This document shows positions 52,060-64,000 of a stretch of 64,000 bases of DNA, one piece after another. The notes beneath the pieces were generated by a model. It ran no database searches, was not told the origin of the DNA, and saw only the letters and a list, made by a program, of their open reading frames with translations. Within the stretch, counting starts at the first letter, position 1. Each line of letters starts with the position of its first letter. Location: the NCBI RefSeq assembly GCF_019393635.1, contig NC_057867.1:67831492-67895491 (forward strand). The letters run 5' to 3'. The translations under genes and the position numbers were made by a program. The stretch comes from Dromiciops gliroides (Eukaryota; Chordata; Mammalia; Microbiotheria; Microbiotheriidae).

Positions 52060-53800
52060 CCCCATCTGCTGGGCTAAACTGAAAAGACCTTGTAGAAGAA
52101 CCTCCAGCCTGAGTTATCTAATTCATTTGACTTTCCCATTGCCATCACCACTCAGCTCCCTTTCCTCCTTTGAAGTTCACTTTATTGAAATTTTTCACGG
52201 TGGCTGTCTGTTGGCCCTCAGATCATTTTGTCTCCTTTCTCAAGAAGTTTGGTACCTGGTTAACCTTTTTCCTCTTGTGACCAACTATCATCTTTATATT
52301 TAAGGGACTTAGACACTCCCATTGATGTTTGCTCAAACACCCTGGATCCCCCAGTTCTGGTCTCCTCAAATTCCACAACTTACTTCTCCATTCCTTCTCA
52401 ACCAGGTACAGGGATGAGCACACCTCGAATGTCACCATTACCCAAAAATGTTCTGCTTTCATAATAAACTCTTTGACATTCTTCTGACCATAACCTGCTA
52501 TCCTTCCATCCTTCTATCCTTCCATCTCTCCCTGTGCCTCACCCTTCCTATGCCTCTTCTCAGCCTACATAGTGACTTCCAATCCCTTTATTCTCTTGGG
52601 TACTTTCTCAGACTCTGACCAGTGCTCTAACTTCAGTTTCTTCACTTGCTGATTTTGACCCTAGAGTTAACCAGTTTATCTCTATACATTATTCTCACCA
52701 CCTTTCCCCGCTCCCCCTCTTGGAATATTTGGTTTCGCTCCTGAATGGAATGAACTGGAATGCTCTAGTCCGTGACACCAGCTACCTGTTAGGTATTTCT
52801 GGTTGGCTGTTCCTTAGATTTCTTAAACTCAACACGTCTAAAACAGAGTTCATTGTCTTGGGAGAGCCCCAAACCCACTCCTACTAACTTACCAAATTCC
52901 ATAAAGGGCACTATTATTTTTCTGATCTCCCAAATTCATACCCTCCATGTTGTCTTCAACTCATTCCCTTTCACTCCACATAGCCAGTCAACAGGCAAAT
53001 CTTGCCATTTCTTGCTTTATGACATCTCTTGCATCTGGCCTCTTCTCTCTCCTCACATAGCTACTGTCTTAGTTGGAGTTGTCAGCCTCTCTGTCGATTG
53101 TATTGGCCTCCTGATTGGTCTTCCTCTCTGCCTCGAGTCTTTTCCCTCTCCAATCAGTCTTCCACACAGCTGTCAAAATGATTTTCCTTAAGTGCAGATC
53201 TGACCAAGTCATTCCTCTAATCATTAAATTTGAATTCTTCCCCATTATGCCTAGGATAAAATATAAATTCTGTTTGGCTCTTAAAACCCTTTAGGACCTC
53301 TCCACAACCTGCCTTTTAAAACTCTTCTGTTTTAAATTCTCCTGAGAGATAGGGAGATGTTGACACTACTCCGCATCTTGCACTCAGTGGTCTAGCCCAT
53401 ACTGCCCTTCTCTCTGTTCCTCACACACACACACACACACACATCTCCTACCTCCATGCCTTTGCATTGGCTTGCCCACATACCTGGAATGTACTCTCCC
53501 CTTACATCCTCCTCACAGAATTCCTCACTTCTTTCCAGACACAGCTCAAGCACCGCTTTCCTAAAGCCTTTTCTCATCCATTCCTCCCCGCCCCTAGAAA
53601 CTGCTAGTGCCTTCCCTCCCCAGATACCTTACATTTAGCTTATATTTTTTCTGTATATATTCTGTTTGCATATTACATGTCTTTCTAATAAAATGTAAGT
53701 TCTTTGAGACTAGAAATTGTTTGATATTTTGTTTTGGTAACCCAGTGCCCGGTACAGTGCTTGTGACGTGGTGCTTAATGAATGCATGTTGATCGATTGC
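52060..53800 (+). mobile_element. L2 LINE, long segment to the 3' end
   Basis: CACTCCCATTGATGTTTGC, AAACTCAACACGTCTAAAAC, AGTGCAGATCTGACCAAGTC, CCTTTGCATTGGCTTGCCCA and CAGTGCCCGGTACAGTGCTT follow L2 order. A (CA)n at 53422-53443 lies within it. Confidence 0.75.
53422..53443. repeat. (CA)n microsatellite
   Basis: Eleven CA units, within L2-derived sequence. Confidence 0.9.
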
Positions 53801-53809
53801 TTGGTTGAC

Positions 53810-54845
53810 TGGGGAACGACAAGAAGGAAGTTTTGGGGATGAGATTTGGTGGCAACTTAGGAAGACCAGTTTTGACATGTTTTTACCATGTTTTTCCAGT
53901 CTAAGCAAGGAGAATTGAGGGCTTAAACAAGTGTGGTAGCAGTATAGGGGAGGGGGGAGCTAGAAGAAATACCGTGGAGTTGAGATCAACAGAACTTGGA
54001 GACTTTAGATGCATGGGGTGAAAGACAACATAGAATGCAAGATGATTTCAAGGTTATGAACTGAGAATACAGGGGTACTTGTTTGTATCTGCCATAGTTC
54101 TTCACATAGGGCTGAGCATGCATGCTGTTGGGACTTGATGAATGTTTGTAGATTTGGTTTTGGTAAGGTGTTGTAACTCTAAAAGGGTGGGAATCATTGA
54201 ATCACATGTTAACACTAGCCATGACCCAGTGATTAACATTGCTGTTAGCCAGCAATGATTAGTCGGCATTGGCCTTTGGCTATGACAGAGGTGGAGGAGC
54301 TCACTTTATGGGCAACTTTGGAGGAATGCATTAATGTCACAAAATTTTGTGGGAATCCTGTGGTTAATGGGACGGTACCCAAAAGCGTTGGACTCATTCA
54401 CCTCTAAGGCCCCTTATGATCCTCTGCTTCTAAATTGATGATTACCTGGGTAATCAAGGCTTGGTGGTGGCTTTCTCTTGTCCTTCTTTTCGGCACCCAG
54501 GTGGGCTTTTGAATGAATTTCCTTTAAACCTGTTTTGCTAAGAATAGAAATACCACAGTGCACCTGCAAAAATAACACATTTGGAGGTGCTTTCAATTAA
54601 AGAGATTTGTGGCAACAAAAGAGAAAAGCAGCGCTACAAGTTTTTCTATCTCTCCATCTCGGTGAGTTAGTCAGTAGAACCCTGAACTTCTGATAAGGTA
54701 TGTATCTTCCTGAATGAAGAAAGTCATCTGCATGAGGTATGAAGCCATAGTTGATAACATGTATTTCCAAGTCACAATCATTAGGATTTGATTTTGTTTT
54801 AAATCCACCTTTTATAGACTTTCTTAATTTTCAGTACAAATTTGA
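53810..54845. other. Unassigned intergenic sequence
   Basis: No recognised exon or repeat. Confidence 0.45.
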
Positions 54846-54861
54846 TAAAGAAAACTAAGTT

Positions 54862-55023
54862 AGGGGGTAGCTAGGTGGCTCAGTGGATAGAGCACTGGCC
54901 CTGGATTCAGGAGGACCTGAATTCAAATCCGGCCTCAGACATAACACTTACTAGCTGTGTGACCCTGGGCAAGTCACTTAACCCTCATTGCCCTGAAAAA
55001 TAAAAACCAAAAAGCCAAAAACG
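54862..55023 (+). mobile_element. CORE-SINE, sense
   Basis: GGGGGTAGCTAGGTGGCTCAG head; 14-base TSD AAGAAAACTAAGTT at 54848-54861 and 55024-55037. Confidence 0.92.
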
Positions 55024-55059
55024 AAGAAAACTAAGTTGCTAAACACAGATCTGCTCTTA

Positions 55060-55061
55060 CA

Positions 55062-55105
<44 letters not shown>
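55060..55105. repeat. (AT)n microsatellite
   Basis: About 22 AT units with one GT interruption; it abuts the 3' end of the next SINE. Confidence 0.92.
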
Positions 55106-55106
<1 letters not shown>

Positions 55107-55247
55107 TGGGGGGGGGACTATGGGGGTTAAGTGACTTGCCCAAGGTCACACAGCTAGTAAGTGTCAAGTGTCTGAGGTCAGATTTGAACTCAGGTACTCC
55201 TGAATCCAGGGACGGTGCTTTATCCACTGCACCACCTAGCTGCCCCC
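55106..55247 (-). mobile_element. CORE-SINE, antisense
   Basis: Reversed copy; the target duplication CTCTTACATATAT (55054-55066) / CTCTTACTTATAT (55248-55260) has one mismatch and contains the AT array. Confidence 0.88.
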
Positions 55248-55437
55248 CTCTTACTTATATTTTTAATGAAGACCAATCTGTATTCAATTCTACTGAGAGA
55301 AAGGGGAACATTAAATTTTAAAAAGTACAATCCTGGTACTTGGAAATTTGTTTCCCTACATAATAGTTGCCTTTCCACAACATATCAATAAGTGAAAAAT
55401 TAAATTAAGAAACTGATGATTAAAAATATCTTACCCC

Positions 55438-55590
55438 GGGGCAGCTAGGTGGCGCAGTGGATAAAGCACTGGCCCTTGATTCAAGAGGACCTGAATTCAA
55501 AACTGGCCTCAGACACTTGACACTTACTAGCTGTGTGACCCTGGGCAAGTCACTTAACCCTCATTGCTCCCCAAAAAAAGAGAAAAAAAA
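55438..55590 (+). mobile_element. CORE-SINE, sense
   Basis: GGGGCAGCTAGGTGGCGCAG head and CCCTCATTGCTCCCC with an A-rich tail. Confidence 0.9.
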
Positions 55591-55974
55591 CTTGCCCCAA
55601 AGTTAAAATACATAACATTTGTATGCTTGATTGATATATGACTGCAACCTTTGGCAGGAAGCACCATTAAAGTCAGGGTCTTGTGACATTTGGGTTTTCT
55701 ACAGAGATCATTTGGGATATCAATGAAAAGAAAGATGGTTGACTGACAGCCATGTACAGTAGAGTGGCAAGGACCTGGGTGGGGGTGGGAAGCCATCTGT
55801 ATGTGAGTAGGAATAGCCGCTGTCTACACTATGCCCCCCAACTTCTCAGTCTCTCTCTAAGGACACTAATTTATGGGAATCAGAAGAGTGGACTTTTCTA
55901 CGGAACTTTACATATAATCTCATTTGAGCCTCATGACAACTGTGATGAAAATGCTATTATTAGAGGCAAATTTA

Positions 55975-56180
55975 GGCTTGATAGCAGGAAAACTAACCCT
56001 TTGAACTGTCCCAAAGTGATATGGCTTGCCTCAAGAAGTGGTGGGCTCCCCCTTTCTGGGGGTCTTCAATTAGAGACTGGATAGTTACTGTTGGGTATGT
56101 TACACTGGGTATCCCTTTGGGTATGAATGGGATTAAATGGATACTGAGATCCCCTCTGTGTCTCCAATTCTGTGATTATC
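55975..56180 (+). mobile_element. CR1/L3 3' end fragment
   Basis: GGCTTGCCTCAAGAAGTGG and GGTCTTCAATTAGAGACTGG are the CR1 3' signature. Confidence 0.65.
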
Positions 56181-56335
56181 CCTGTTTTACAGGTGAGGAA
56201 GCTGAGGCTGAGGCTGAGAGAAGTGAATTGAAGTGATTCGCCTAGTTTTACCTAGATAGTAAATGTCTGAGGCAAGATTTAAACCTGGGTCCTCCTAACT
56301 CTAGGTTCAGCATCATATTCACTCGACTGCCTACC
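56180..56335 (-). mobile_element. MIR, antisense
   Basis: GTTTTACAGGTGAGGAAGCTG is the classic reversed MIR start, with a duplicated GAGGCT; AACCTGGGTCCTCCTAAC follows. Confidence 0.72.
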
Positions 56336-56609
56336 TACTCATTCCACTTTGGGCAAACTCTTCAGTCGAGCCTTTTTTCCTTTCTTCAAGCCTAAATCTG
56401 AAACTTCCATCCATTGCGCCCAGTTCTGTTCTTTGAGGCTGGAGGGGCACATGGGAATCTCTGTATGATAGCATCAACTGAGTGTAGTAATCTACGCATC
56501 TTTCCTGAAAGACTAAACTTTGAGAATGGAAGAGAGGAATGAATAGAGGAATAATTGTCATATGGGTTTGTTTGTTTGTTTGTTTATCTATTCATTTATC
56601 TATCTATCT

Positions 56610-56752
56610 GTTTGTTATTGAGGCAATTGGGGTTGAGTGACTTGCCCAGGGTCACACAGCTAGTAAGTGTTAAGTGTCTGAGGCTGGATTTGAACTCAGG
56701 TCCTCCTGAATCCAGGGCTGGTGCTCTATCCACTGCACCACCTAGCTGCCCC
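56610..56752 (-). mobile_element. CORE-SINE, antisense, with (TTTG)n/(TATC)n tail
   Basis: Near-consensus reversed copy. Its T-rich end has become TTTG and TATC repeats (56567-56612). CATATGGGTTTG / CATGTGGGTTTA flank it. Confidence 0.9.
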
Positions 56753-56769
56753 CATGTGGGTTTATTTTT

Positions 56770-58220
56770 AAAAAAAGGTTTTGTTCTACATTCATAGTAT
56801 AACATGGAAAAAATGAGCATTGGCGGAAATTGAAAAGTCTGCTAGGCTGGGAGTGAGGGAACAGCAAAGGAGCAAAGAAACCATAAGGAAGATTCAAGGA
56901 TCTTAGATCTAGAGCTGCTAAGGAAGGCCATCTTATCCAGTCTCCTTGTTTTACCAACTTTCTCTTGTGCCAGCCTTTGATCACCCAGAGGATGGCTGGG
57001 ACCAAAGATTAGATATACTCACTGGGGAGGCATATGAAGTCAGGGCAGCAGGTCTTAGCAGTTGGCAGTATGAGGAGGTACAGGAAAACAGGCAGTCGAT
57101 CCATATCGGGGGCTTCAGACAACTTGTAGACAACTGACACGTCTCAGGGGGCAGGCAGAGTACCACGGGCAGGGGAATCTGGCAGCAAGCAAGGTGGGGC
57201 TCCAGCTAGGTAGGTGGTTAGGGTCGGCGGAGCCTGGTGGCAGGTAGGGTGGACCAAGCAGTGGCCACTGGGGTTCAGAGGCAGAAGCAAGGCTGAACAA
57301 GGCTGCTGAACTCCCAAGACTAGAGGAGCCAAGGTAACAGATTGAAAACTGGGCCAGGGACTTTGAAACAAGGGGATAAGTAGAAGGATGCAATTGGGGG
57401 AATATTACAAGGTTGGGGTCTAGTCTTCAGAGAGAATGGTAAAAACCTAGGAACTGTAAGCAGCTTAGCGGGCCAGAGGGAGATTGGATGCTGAGCCATT
57501 GAGTTGGCACTCCAGGACTCTCTCAATTGCTTCTGCCAGTCTCCTGGGAGGTTATACCTTTAGGTGGGTGCTAAGAAGACGGATGGCCGCAGGGTCAGAG
57601 AAACTGTTGTCCTTACAGATGCAGAAGGACCTGTCTGTCCTGCATTATTTCACTGATAGTCTGGGAATTTCATAAGTAGAATTTCCTTTTTCATATTAAA
57701 ATATGTAAGGAAGTTTTATTATAGTCACCCATAGGAATCTTATTCAAATGAAAGTTTTCCAAAGAATTTTCCTACAGAATCCTATATTCTCGTCTCTTGA
57801 CCACCAAGAGATATGTTTTTCATCTATTTTGGAATTTTTCATATTCATAATTTATTTCTGCAATTGGCAGGAAAGCTAACACAATGGTCTCTCAATCCAG
57901 CATTTGGGCTCAAGACCAGATGCCTGCTTTGGAATGTAAATAGAGTGAAATATGTAAATAGACTAACTGTGAAACAGATAGTGTTATGGAAACAGTAAAT
58001 AGAATGGTAAACAATAATATTCAGAAGGAAACATAAATAGAAAAGTTTGAGGAGATGGACTGAGTGCTGCTTGTCCAAGGAAAAGTAGCTGTTAAATCCA
58101 GAGATTATTTACAACTCACATTTTATTATTCATTTTAATTTAACTCCTAATGGAGTTAAGATTGTTTTTCTTGCTACACATGCCCGAAAGCTGGCCAGCT
58201 TGACAATAGCTGAATTTAGG
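56770..58220. other. Unassigned intergenic sequence
   Basis: 57000-57600 is somewhat GC-richer than its surroundings. No exon, domain or repeat is recognised. Confidence 0.45.
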
Positions 58221-58229
58221 GTTGGCCTG

Positions 58230-58570
58230 TGGCCTAGGGAAATCAGTATCCAATGAGATGATCTTTGTAAACCACTTATCACAGTGCTTGGCACATAGTA
58301 GGTTCTATATAAATACTAGTTATTGTTACAAAACACACTCCATCCCCAGTAGCTTGGTTCCTTCCTCCCCACTGTCCTGGGGAGTGAGTGTGATCCATTG
58401 GGAAGACCTCTGCACTTTGTGTCAGGGTCTTGGAGTCCTGGAGCTGCCTTTACTGGCTGAGTAACCTTAAGTAAGTTTCCTCATCACCTCTCTAGGTCTC
58501 AGATTTCTTATCAGTCAGAGGGGATAAGAATCCCTGATCTGCCAACCTTATAGAGCCGGAGGAAGATTTC
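58230..58570 (+). mobile_element. MIR tail and second MIR-like copy
   Basis: GTGCTTGGCACATAGTAGGTTC with AAATACTAGTTATTG at 58280-58330 is a MIR tail. Weaker MIR-like sequence (TACTGGCTGAGTAACCTTAAG) follows to 58570. Confidence 0.55.
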
Positions 58571-58922
58571 AGTAAGGGTCTTGTTTTTGGTTGGTTGCTT
58601 TGGTTTGGAGGGTAAGTGTCTGAAGCCGGTTTTGAACTCACTTCTCTCTTTCCAAGTCACCAGAATGTTTTTGTCCACTCATCTACATTTCTCCTTTTTT
58701 TCTTTCCCCCTCTCCTTTCCTATTTGTTGTAAACAAAGGACTTTCCTCTACTTGACTGTTGTTTGTATTAGACCCAACAATAACAATCTTGGCTTTTGGG
58801 AATCTTGCTAAGGACAAGTAATTTTCCATGAAACGTTGATAAGTGCATAAAGGTAACTCTGTGACATATCCACAGAGTTTGAGTTTTCTTTTTAAAAACT
58901 CATTTTTAAAAAGCTAGGTTTA

Positions 58923-59066
58923 GGGGTAGCTAGGTGGCACAGTGGATAAAGCACCAGCCCTGGATTCAGGAGTACCTGAGTTCAAATCCAGCCTCAGACA
59001 CTTGACACTTACTAGCCGTGTGACCCTGGGCAAGTTACTTAACCCTCATTGCCCTGCAAAAAAAAA
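58923..59066 (+). mobile_element. CORE-SINE, sense
   Basis: GGGGTAGCTAGGTGGCACAG head; 15-base TSD AAAAAGCTAGGTTTA at 58908-58922 and 59067-59081. Confidence 0.92.
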
Positions 59067-59099
59067 AAAAAGCTAGGTTTAAGATAACCATAAACATAT

Positions 59100-59460
59100 C
59101 AGAATGCTTCGAACTTGGACCTGGTTCTCATTGCCTTCCCAACTGCCACCCTCTGATTCTGCCCATTCTTATTCTGCTCTCTCCTTGTCTCTGTGCTTCT
59201 GTTCATGCTATTTTCCATCCTTAGAAATCATTCCCCCATCAACTCAGCATCAATGCTTTTCTTCAAGGCCCAACTTAGGTACCACCTCCTCCTGGCAGCC
59301 TTCCCTGATCTTCCCACTAGGTTTGTGGGATTTCTACTTAAACTTTTCACTGCCCATTGTTTGGATTTGGCCTTTTTTCACTTTCTACATTCTGCCTTGT
59401 AGTTCGTTGTGAGAGCAGGGACTGTTTATAATTTCATCTTCATAATGTAGAAATATGTTT
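59100..59460 (+). mobile_element. L2 3' end
   Basis: CTTCAAGGCCCAACTTAGGTACC, GCAGCCTTCCCTGATCTTCC and TTGTGAGAGCAGGGACTG follow L2 order. Confidence 0.7.
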
Positions 59461-59623
59461 AACATGACAGTAATGTATAACCTATATCAAATTGCTTGCT
59501 GGCCTCGGGAAGAGGAAGGAAAATTTGGAACTCAAAAAAAAAATCTTTACATGTAATTGAGAGAAATTTTAAAAAGAAAAAAAAGAAAAAGAATCATCTT
59601 TAGCATCCAGTACAGTACCTTAT

Positions 59624-59865
59624 AGGCAGCTAGCTGGTGGTGCTATAGTAGATAGCGTACCCACCTTGGAGTCAGGAAGACCTAACCTCAAATCTGGCCT
59701 CAGACACTTACTGTGTGACCCTGGGCAAGTCACTCAACCCTGTTTGCCTCAGTTTCCTCGCCTATAAAATGATGGAGGAGGAAATGGCAAACCATTCCAG
59801 TATCTTTGCCAAGGTAACTTCAGATGGGATCATGAAGAGTCAGACATGACTGAAATGACTACAAC
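59624..59865 (+). mobile_element. RTE-tailed SINE, sense, full length
   Basis: Best example of the class: GGCAGCTAGCTGGTGG head, GTGTGACCCTGGGCAAGTCA, GAAATGGCAAACCATTCCAG and GAAGAGTCAGACATGACTGA tail, which matches RTE/BovB-type ends. Confidence 0.85.
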
Positions 59866-59924
59866 GTATCATATATAGTCAAGTGCATTAAAAATGTTTA
59901 TTGAATTTAACTTAACTCATGGAA

Positions 59925-60013
59925 CATGACCCTTACTAGCTGTGTGACCCTGGTCAAGTGACTTAACTCTCATTGTCCTGCAGAAAACCCCCCAAACCAA
60001 CCAACCAAACAAA
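59925..60013 (+). mobile_element. 5'-truncated CORE-SINE
   Basis: Starts in mid-element at CCTTACTAGCTGTGTGACCC and ends in (CCAA)n. The TSD AACTCATGGAA at 59914-59924 and 60014-60024 shows the truncation happened at insertion. Confidence 0.85.
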
Positions 60014-60029
60014 AACTCATGGAAAGTGA

Positions 60030-60840
60030 ATGCCGAAGTCTATAGGACCTAATAGGTAATATCATATGTGAGCTAGTGAAGCTGGTCTGTACTGTCCTTG
60101 TTGACACTCAGACCACAAAATAGTTTGAGAAATATGATAAAAGTTTCAGAATAGGGAAGTACTGTTAAACTGTCATAGTCTGTGGTATGTCTGCTTCAGA
60201 TGGTGCTGATTTCAGATGTAAACTTTGTATTCACCTCACTAAGTTCTAGAGGTCAGTACTGTATCAAGTTGATTATAGACATGCTAAGGAATTTTAATTG
60301 CTTGACATTTATTCCTGCTATTTGAATCTAATTTCAAGAAGATCTTAAATCATCAAATACAGTTCTTGTTGAACTCTGCCCCGATTTACAAACATCTCAT
60401 GGCCTTAAGTAGATAGAGAATTTATTTAGAACCACATCCTTCAGCATTTAACTCTCTCAAGGCTCCCTGTCCAGAAAGATCTTTGAGGATCTCCAACTCT
60501 GGTAATCTTTTGGATGGGTGGGTGGGTAGGGGGAGTTCCATGAACAGGGGTGGAAAATGAAGTAGGCAAAAGTCAGATCTGAGAACAATTTGATATTTTT
60601 TTTATAACATTTTATAGAGGAGAGGCCTGAAGCCTAGAGAGATAATGATTATTTCTAAGACTGTCTTTGGCTCAGCTCTTAACCTACAGAGTTGGGATGG
60701 CCACACACAAAGGAGAGCAGGCAGGAAGATACCCTTTCAGAGCCCACCGAGGCATACTCCCTGGCATTGCTGGGGTGTGTAAGGGCCTGCCAGCCCTAGG
60801 AAAGCCAGCCAGACACACAGCCTTCAAGAATAGGTTGACT
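60030..60840. other. Unassigned intergenic sequence
   Basis: No recognised element. Confidence 0.45.
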
Positions 60841-60841
60841 C

Positions 60842-60987
60842 GGGGGCGGCTAGGTGGCGCAGTAGATAAAGCACCGGCCCTGGATTCAGGAATACCTGAG
60901 TTCAAATCTGGCCTCAGACACTTGACACTTACTAGCTGTGTGACCCTGGGCAAGTCACTTAACCCCCATTGCCTTAAAAAAAAAAAA
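60842..60987 (+). mobile_element. CORE-SINE, sense
   Basis: GGGGCGGCTAGGTGGCGCAG head, CCCCCATTGCC and poly(A); GAATAGG / GAATGGG flank it. Confidence 0.88.
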
Positions 60988-60989
60988 GA

Positions 60990-62800
60990 ATGGGGTGGGT
61001 GACTGTTTTTGTGCAAAGCTTTGGTGCACATCACTAGACCAAGAGGCAGGGCTGTGAGCTGGGCTGAGTGCTACATAAACAACTGTAGCAATCACATCAA
61101 AGGAGTGGCATTTTCTTGGTCTAGCTGGGGCAAAGACTGTCTCTTCAGACACACCTCCACTCACATGGATCACCGTCAGGAGCCTGATCTCCAACTAGGA
61201 AGGGCCCTGATAGCTAAAGAAAGCAGTCTGCGTGCTGAATACCTTTGCACATAGCTTGTTTACCATTTTCTGCAAGTTGGGTTTTGCTAGGACCTTGCCA
61301 CTAGTGGTTGCTAAGTGGAGGTACAGAAAACTAAAGCTAATGGAATGATTCTGAGTCTGAGGGTAGATTACTTGAGAAACAGCATCGAAAAATCCTAATG
61401 CAATCAATGCAGTTTTGGATTGGAAATGTTCACTTCTTAAATCTCCATGGATTCTCAGGGACATGCGTGGACTTGGAGGTGATCGGAGTTCGAATTTCTC
61501 TTAGTCGTTCTGTCCTTGGCATACAGAAAAATGCCTCATATATAATAGGTGCTTAATAAATTCTTGGTGGATTAGACCAGGCTAGAGTGAAAACTTCTCA
61601 TCCATGCATCAGTGTAGGAAACTTTCCAGTTGATAGTGTGGGTAGCTGGTGGGGGGGGGGGGGTTGGGGGACATTCTGAGAAGAGAGCACAATTTCCAAA
61701 GAAGGTTTCCCAATGTGTTGTGCGCCATGGCAGCAACATTGTTGGCATACATATACGGCCTCCGAATGGAGCAGCATTCGCATTCACTTGGATGTCTCCA
61801 CTCTTGGGTGTTTGTCAAAAGGCCAGACTCATTAGGTTACAGTCACACCCCATATCTAGCATCATATTCTTATCCCACAGCTGTTCATTTCAGTGAAAGG
61901 GATTTGACATTTGCTTCAGGTCGGGGGTGGGGGTGGGGGGAGAGAGGGTGGGAATGGGAAAGGAAGAAACATCCAGTGATCACTTAGTTTCAATGTGAGA
62001 ACTCCTCAGGCAGCACGAATATCTGGGACCCGTGGCTATGTCCCATTTTGGCAAAATGATGCGGCATGTCAATGACCCCAGTGGTTTAGATACATTCCAA
62101 AACCTGCCATTGAGCAAAGAGACCGTGTGTCCTGATTTGTCTGATTCCAAGGCCTTTTCATGACCCGCGGGTGAGCCTGGAGTGCATGAAAGCTACAGCT
62201 GTGGAGTGGAAGCTCCGGCAGGTTGCACCATGCTACAAAAACTTTGGAGCACAAGCAGAGTAACATCATGAGGTATGTGGCAGCCAAGTATAGAAGTACT
62301 CATTGGCACCAGGAGCTTGCTCCTAGGTGACGACTCCCTTGTCTATGGCAACCCATGAATGATCAATACTGGTTCTCGTGTTCTAGATTCTCCTCCGTTC
62401 TTCACTTGACTTTGGTTTGAAATTCTCTTCTATTTGTCTCTCAAACTCATAGTTTTATCACTTTTGGGAAAGTACTAAAGACTAAGCAGGGCCTCCTTTC
62501 TTCAGGTCACACTCAAATTCTATATTCAGTGCTAGTGTGTTGTACTTTCCTCCATCCAAGGAATGTCACCCTTTGTTGAATGAATGACTACTTCATTTTG
62601 AGTATGGATGTGGTCAGTAATGTCACTGAATTAGCACTGAGTCTGAGCAAGCAGAGGCCACCACAGAACAAGCACTGCAAATAGATACTAGCCTAAGGAA
62701 GTAATAACTACAACAACACTCAGAACAATAGTTAAGTTATGATGTATTGTGTGGTTACAAAGCTCAGCATACAGAAATTTGATTGCTGGAACAACTTGGA
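60990..62800. other. Unassigned intergenic sequence
   Basis: A short L2-like tail scrap at 61505-61570 and a poly(G) run at 61650-61663; otherwise nothing recognised. Confidence 0.45.
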
Positions 62801-62889
62801 AACACCTCAGACATATGTTATACTGTACCCATTTTAGAGATGAGGCAAACGAGGCACAAAGAAGTCGTTTGTTCTATTTCATTGATTTT

Positions 62890-63480
62890 CTAAAATTCTC
62901 TTTATTGTTATGAACTTAAGCATTGACAAACATGAATATTTCATTATACAAAAGGGATTAAAAAAGAGGATTATATAACAAAACCAAGAATTCCTATTAC
63001 ATACATTTTTAAGAGTATATAAAATTCAACATGGGAGTAACAAAAATTGCCCTTTGTGTTCCCTTTTGAACTTTTTTCTTTGTATTTAAAAAATTACTTT
63101 GAGTGCTTTTTTCATCCTTATTTTGCATCTCTATTGCTACTCATAAATTTATTTTTCCCCACCCCCCCATACATACAACCAAAATAGAAGCTAGTAGGTA
63201 CCATCAAGCAAAACACCACATTGGCCATGTCTGAAAATGCATGTCTCAGTCTATACCTCTAGCCACTCACCTCTCTGCTAAGAGGCAGATGGAATAATGC
63301 TTCTTTGTCATCAGTCTTCTGAAGTCATGACTGGTCACTGAATTAATCTGAGTGAGGTCCATAGACTTTCAAAGTTTTTTTAAAATCAGTTTTCTTTTAT
63401 GTTATTGTAATCATCATGTAAACTGAACTCATTGTTTTGCTCATTTCACTTTGCATCTGATCATACAAATTTTCTTGGGT
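62890..63480 (-). mobile_element. L1 3' end, antisense
   Basis: Parallel to 5780-6360: GACAAACATGAATATTTCATTATAC, AGTATATAAAATTCAACATG, CATCAAGCAAAACACCACAT, GTCTGAAAATGCATGTCTCA. Same orientation and order. Confidence 0.65.
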
Positions 63481-63489
63481 TTCTCAATT

Positions 63490-64000
63490 TTGTTGATTGG
63501 CTGAAATAGAAAGCATGCTGGATCTGGAGGCAGAATACTTGGTTTCCAATCCTATATGAGGCATTTTCTTGGCAAGGATGGTGGGTAAAGATGATGTTGA
63601 GGGTTAACCACTTACAAAAAGTAGAGTTCGAACATCCAAGCATTTATTTGACGTGACTTTTAGATAGACAAACCAAAGAGTGAAAAAAATAGAAGTTCGG
63701 CTTGTTCTTGAAAATTGCTCCTTGAATTCAGGGGGTAGGTTTTATGATTGAGGTTATCTGTATTTTAAGATATAAAGGAAACTGAATGCTCTGGTTTCTG
63801 AGTTTTCATCTGTTACGATACCAAGTACAGGAAGTAGTTGAAAACACCCAAGAAAGGTGGTTCAAGAGGAAGGAAGTTTACTGAACCAAGACACCTGGAA
63901 ACATTGAGGGCTTAGAGAGTTCCTCTATATGTATCTTTAAATTTGTCATCTGTTTTTATAAGTTATTGCCTAAAGCTAGTGCTTGAAAACAGAAGGAAAG
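63490..64000. other. Unassigned sequence with a MIR-like scrap
   Basis: TAGAAAGCATGCTGGATCTGG at 63508-63528 looks MIR-like; nothing else is recognised up to the window end. Confidence 0.4.

Overview
This window is non-coding-rich vertebrate DNA, almost certainly from a marsupial. The main evidence is a very abundant short tRNA-derived CORE-SINE: head GGGGCAGCTAGGTGG, middle GTGTGACCCTGGGCAAGTCA, short tail CCTCATTGCC plus poly(A). It appears about 18 times in both orientations, often between perfect target-site duplications (TSDs). I did not see the longer SINE1-type tail that I remember as common in the opossum Monodelphis, so an Australidelphian marsupial is more likely than a didelphid. 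That placement is inference.

The window holds one real protein gene, ITM2A (integral membrane protein 2A, BRICHOS family), on the minus strand and complete. Six coding exons lie at 29925-29845, 23629-23504, 23146-22952, 21311-21201, 15523-15373 and 12387-12299. All splice sites are GT-AG. The phases are 0,0,0,0,1 and the total is 753 bases, or 250 codons plus stop. The protein is a type II membrane protein: short cytosolic tail, one membrane segment, linker, BRICHOS domain with two cysteines and an N-glycosylation site, a K-R processing site, and a 24-residue C-terminal peptide with two cysteines. The promoter is a GC-box-rich, TATA-less CpG island at about 29480-30620. The 3' UTR is AT-rich and runs to a distal poly(A) signal at 11383-11388. 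ITM2A is X-linked in humans, in the part of the X shared with marsupials, so the window is probably from the marsupial X (inference).

Layout: 1-11360 lies downstream of the gene (sense L1 3' end at 1-1320, antisense L1 at 5.8-8.2 kb, young SINEs). 11360-29930 is ITM2A, with introns carrying CR1/L3, L2, antisense L1 and SINE copies. 29.5-31.2 kb is the CpG island plus flanking simple repeats. 31.2-32.4 kb is repeat-poor upstream DNA. 32.4-64 kb is intergenic and dominated by old L2 and CR1/L3 LINEs, MIR-like SINEs, RTE-tailed SINEs, young CORE-SINEs and microsatellites. I found no second protein gene, structural RNA gene, CRISPR array or prokaryotic-type system. The long open frames in the CpG island and the recurring frames in SINEs are chance products of composition and repetition. 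LINE and SINE names come from recognising consensus-like phrases by eye, so family-level names and edges are approximate.
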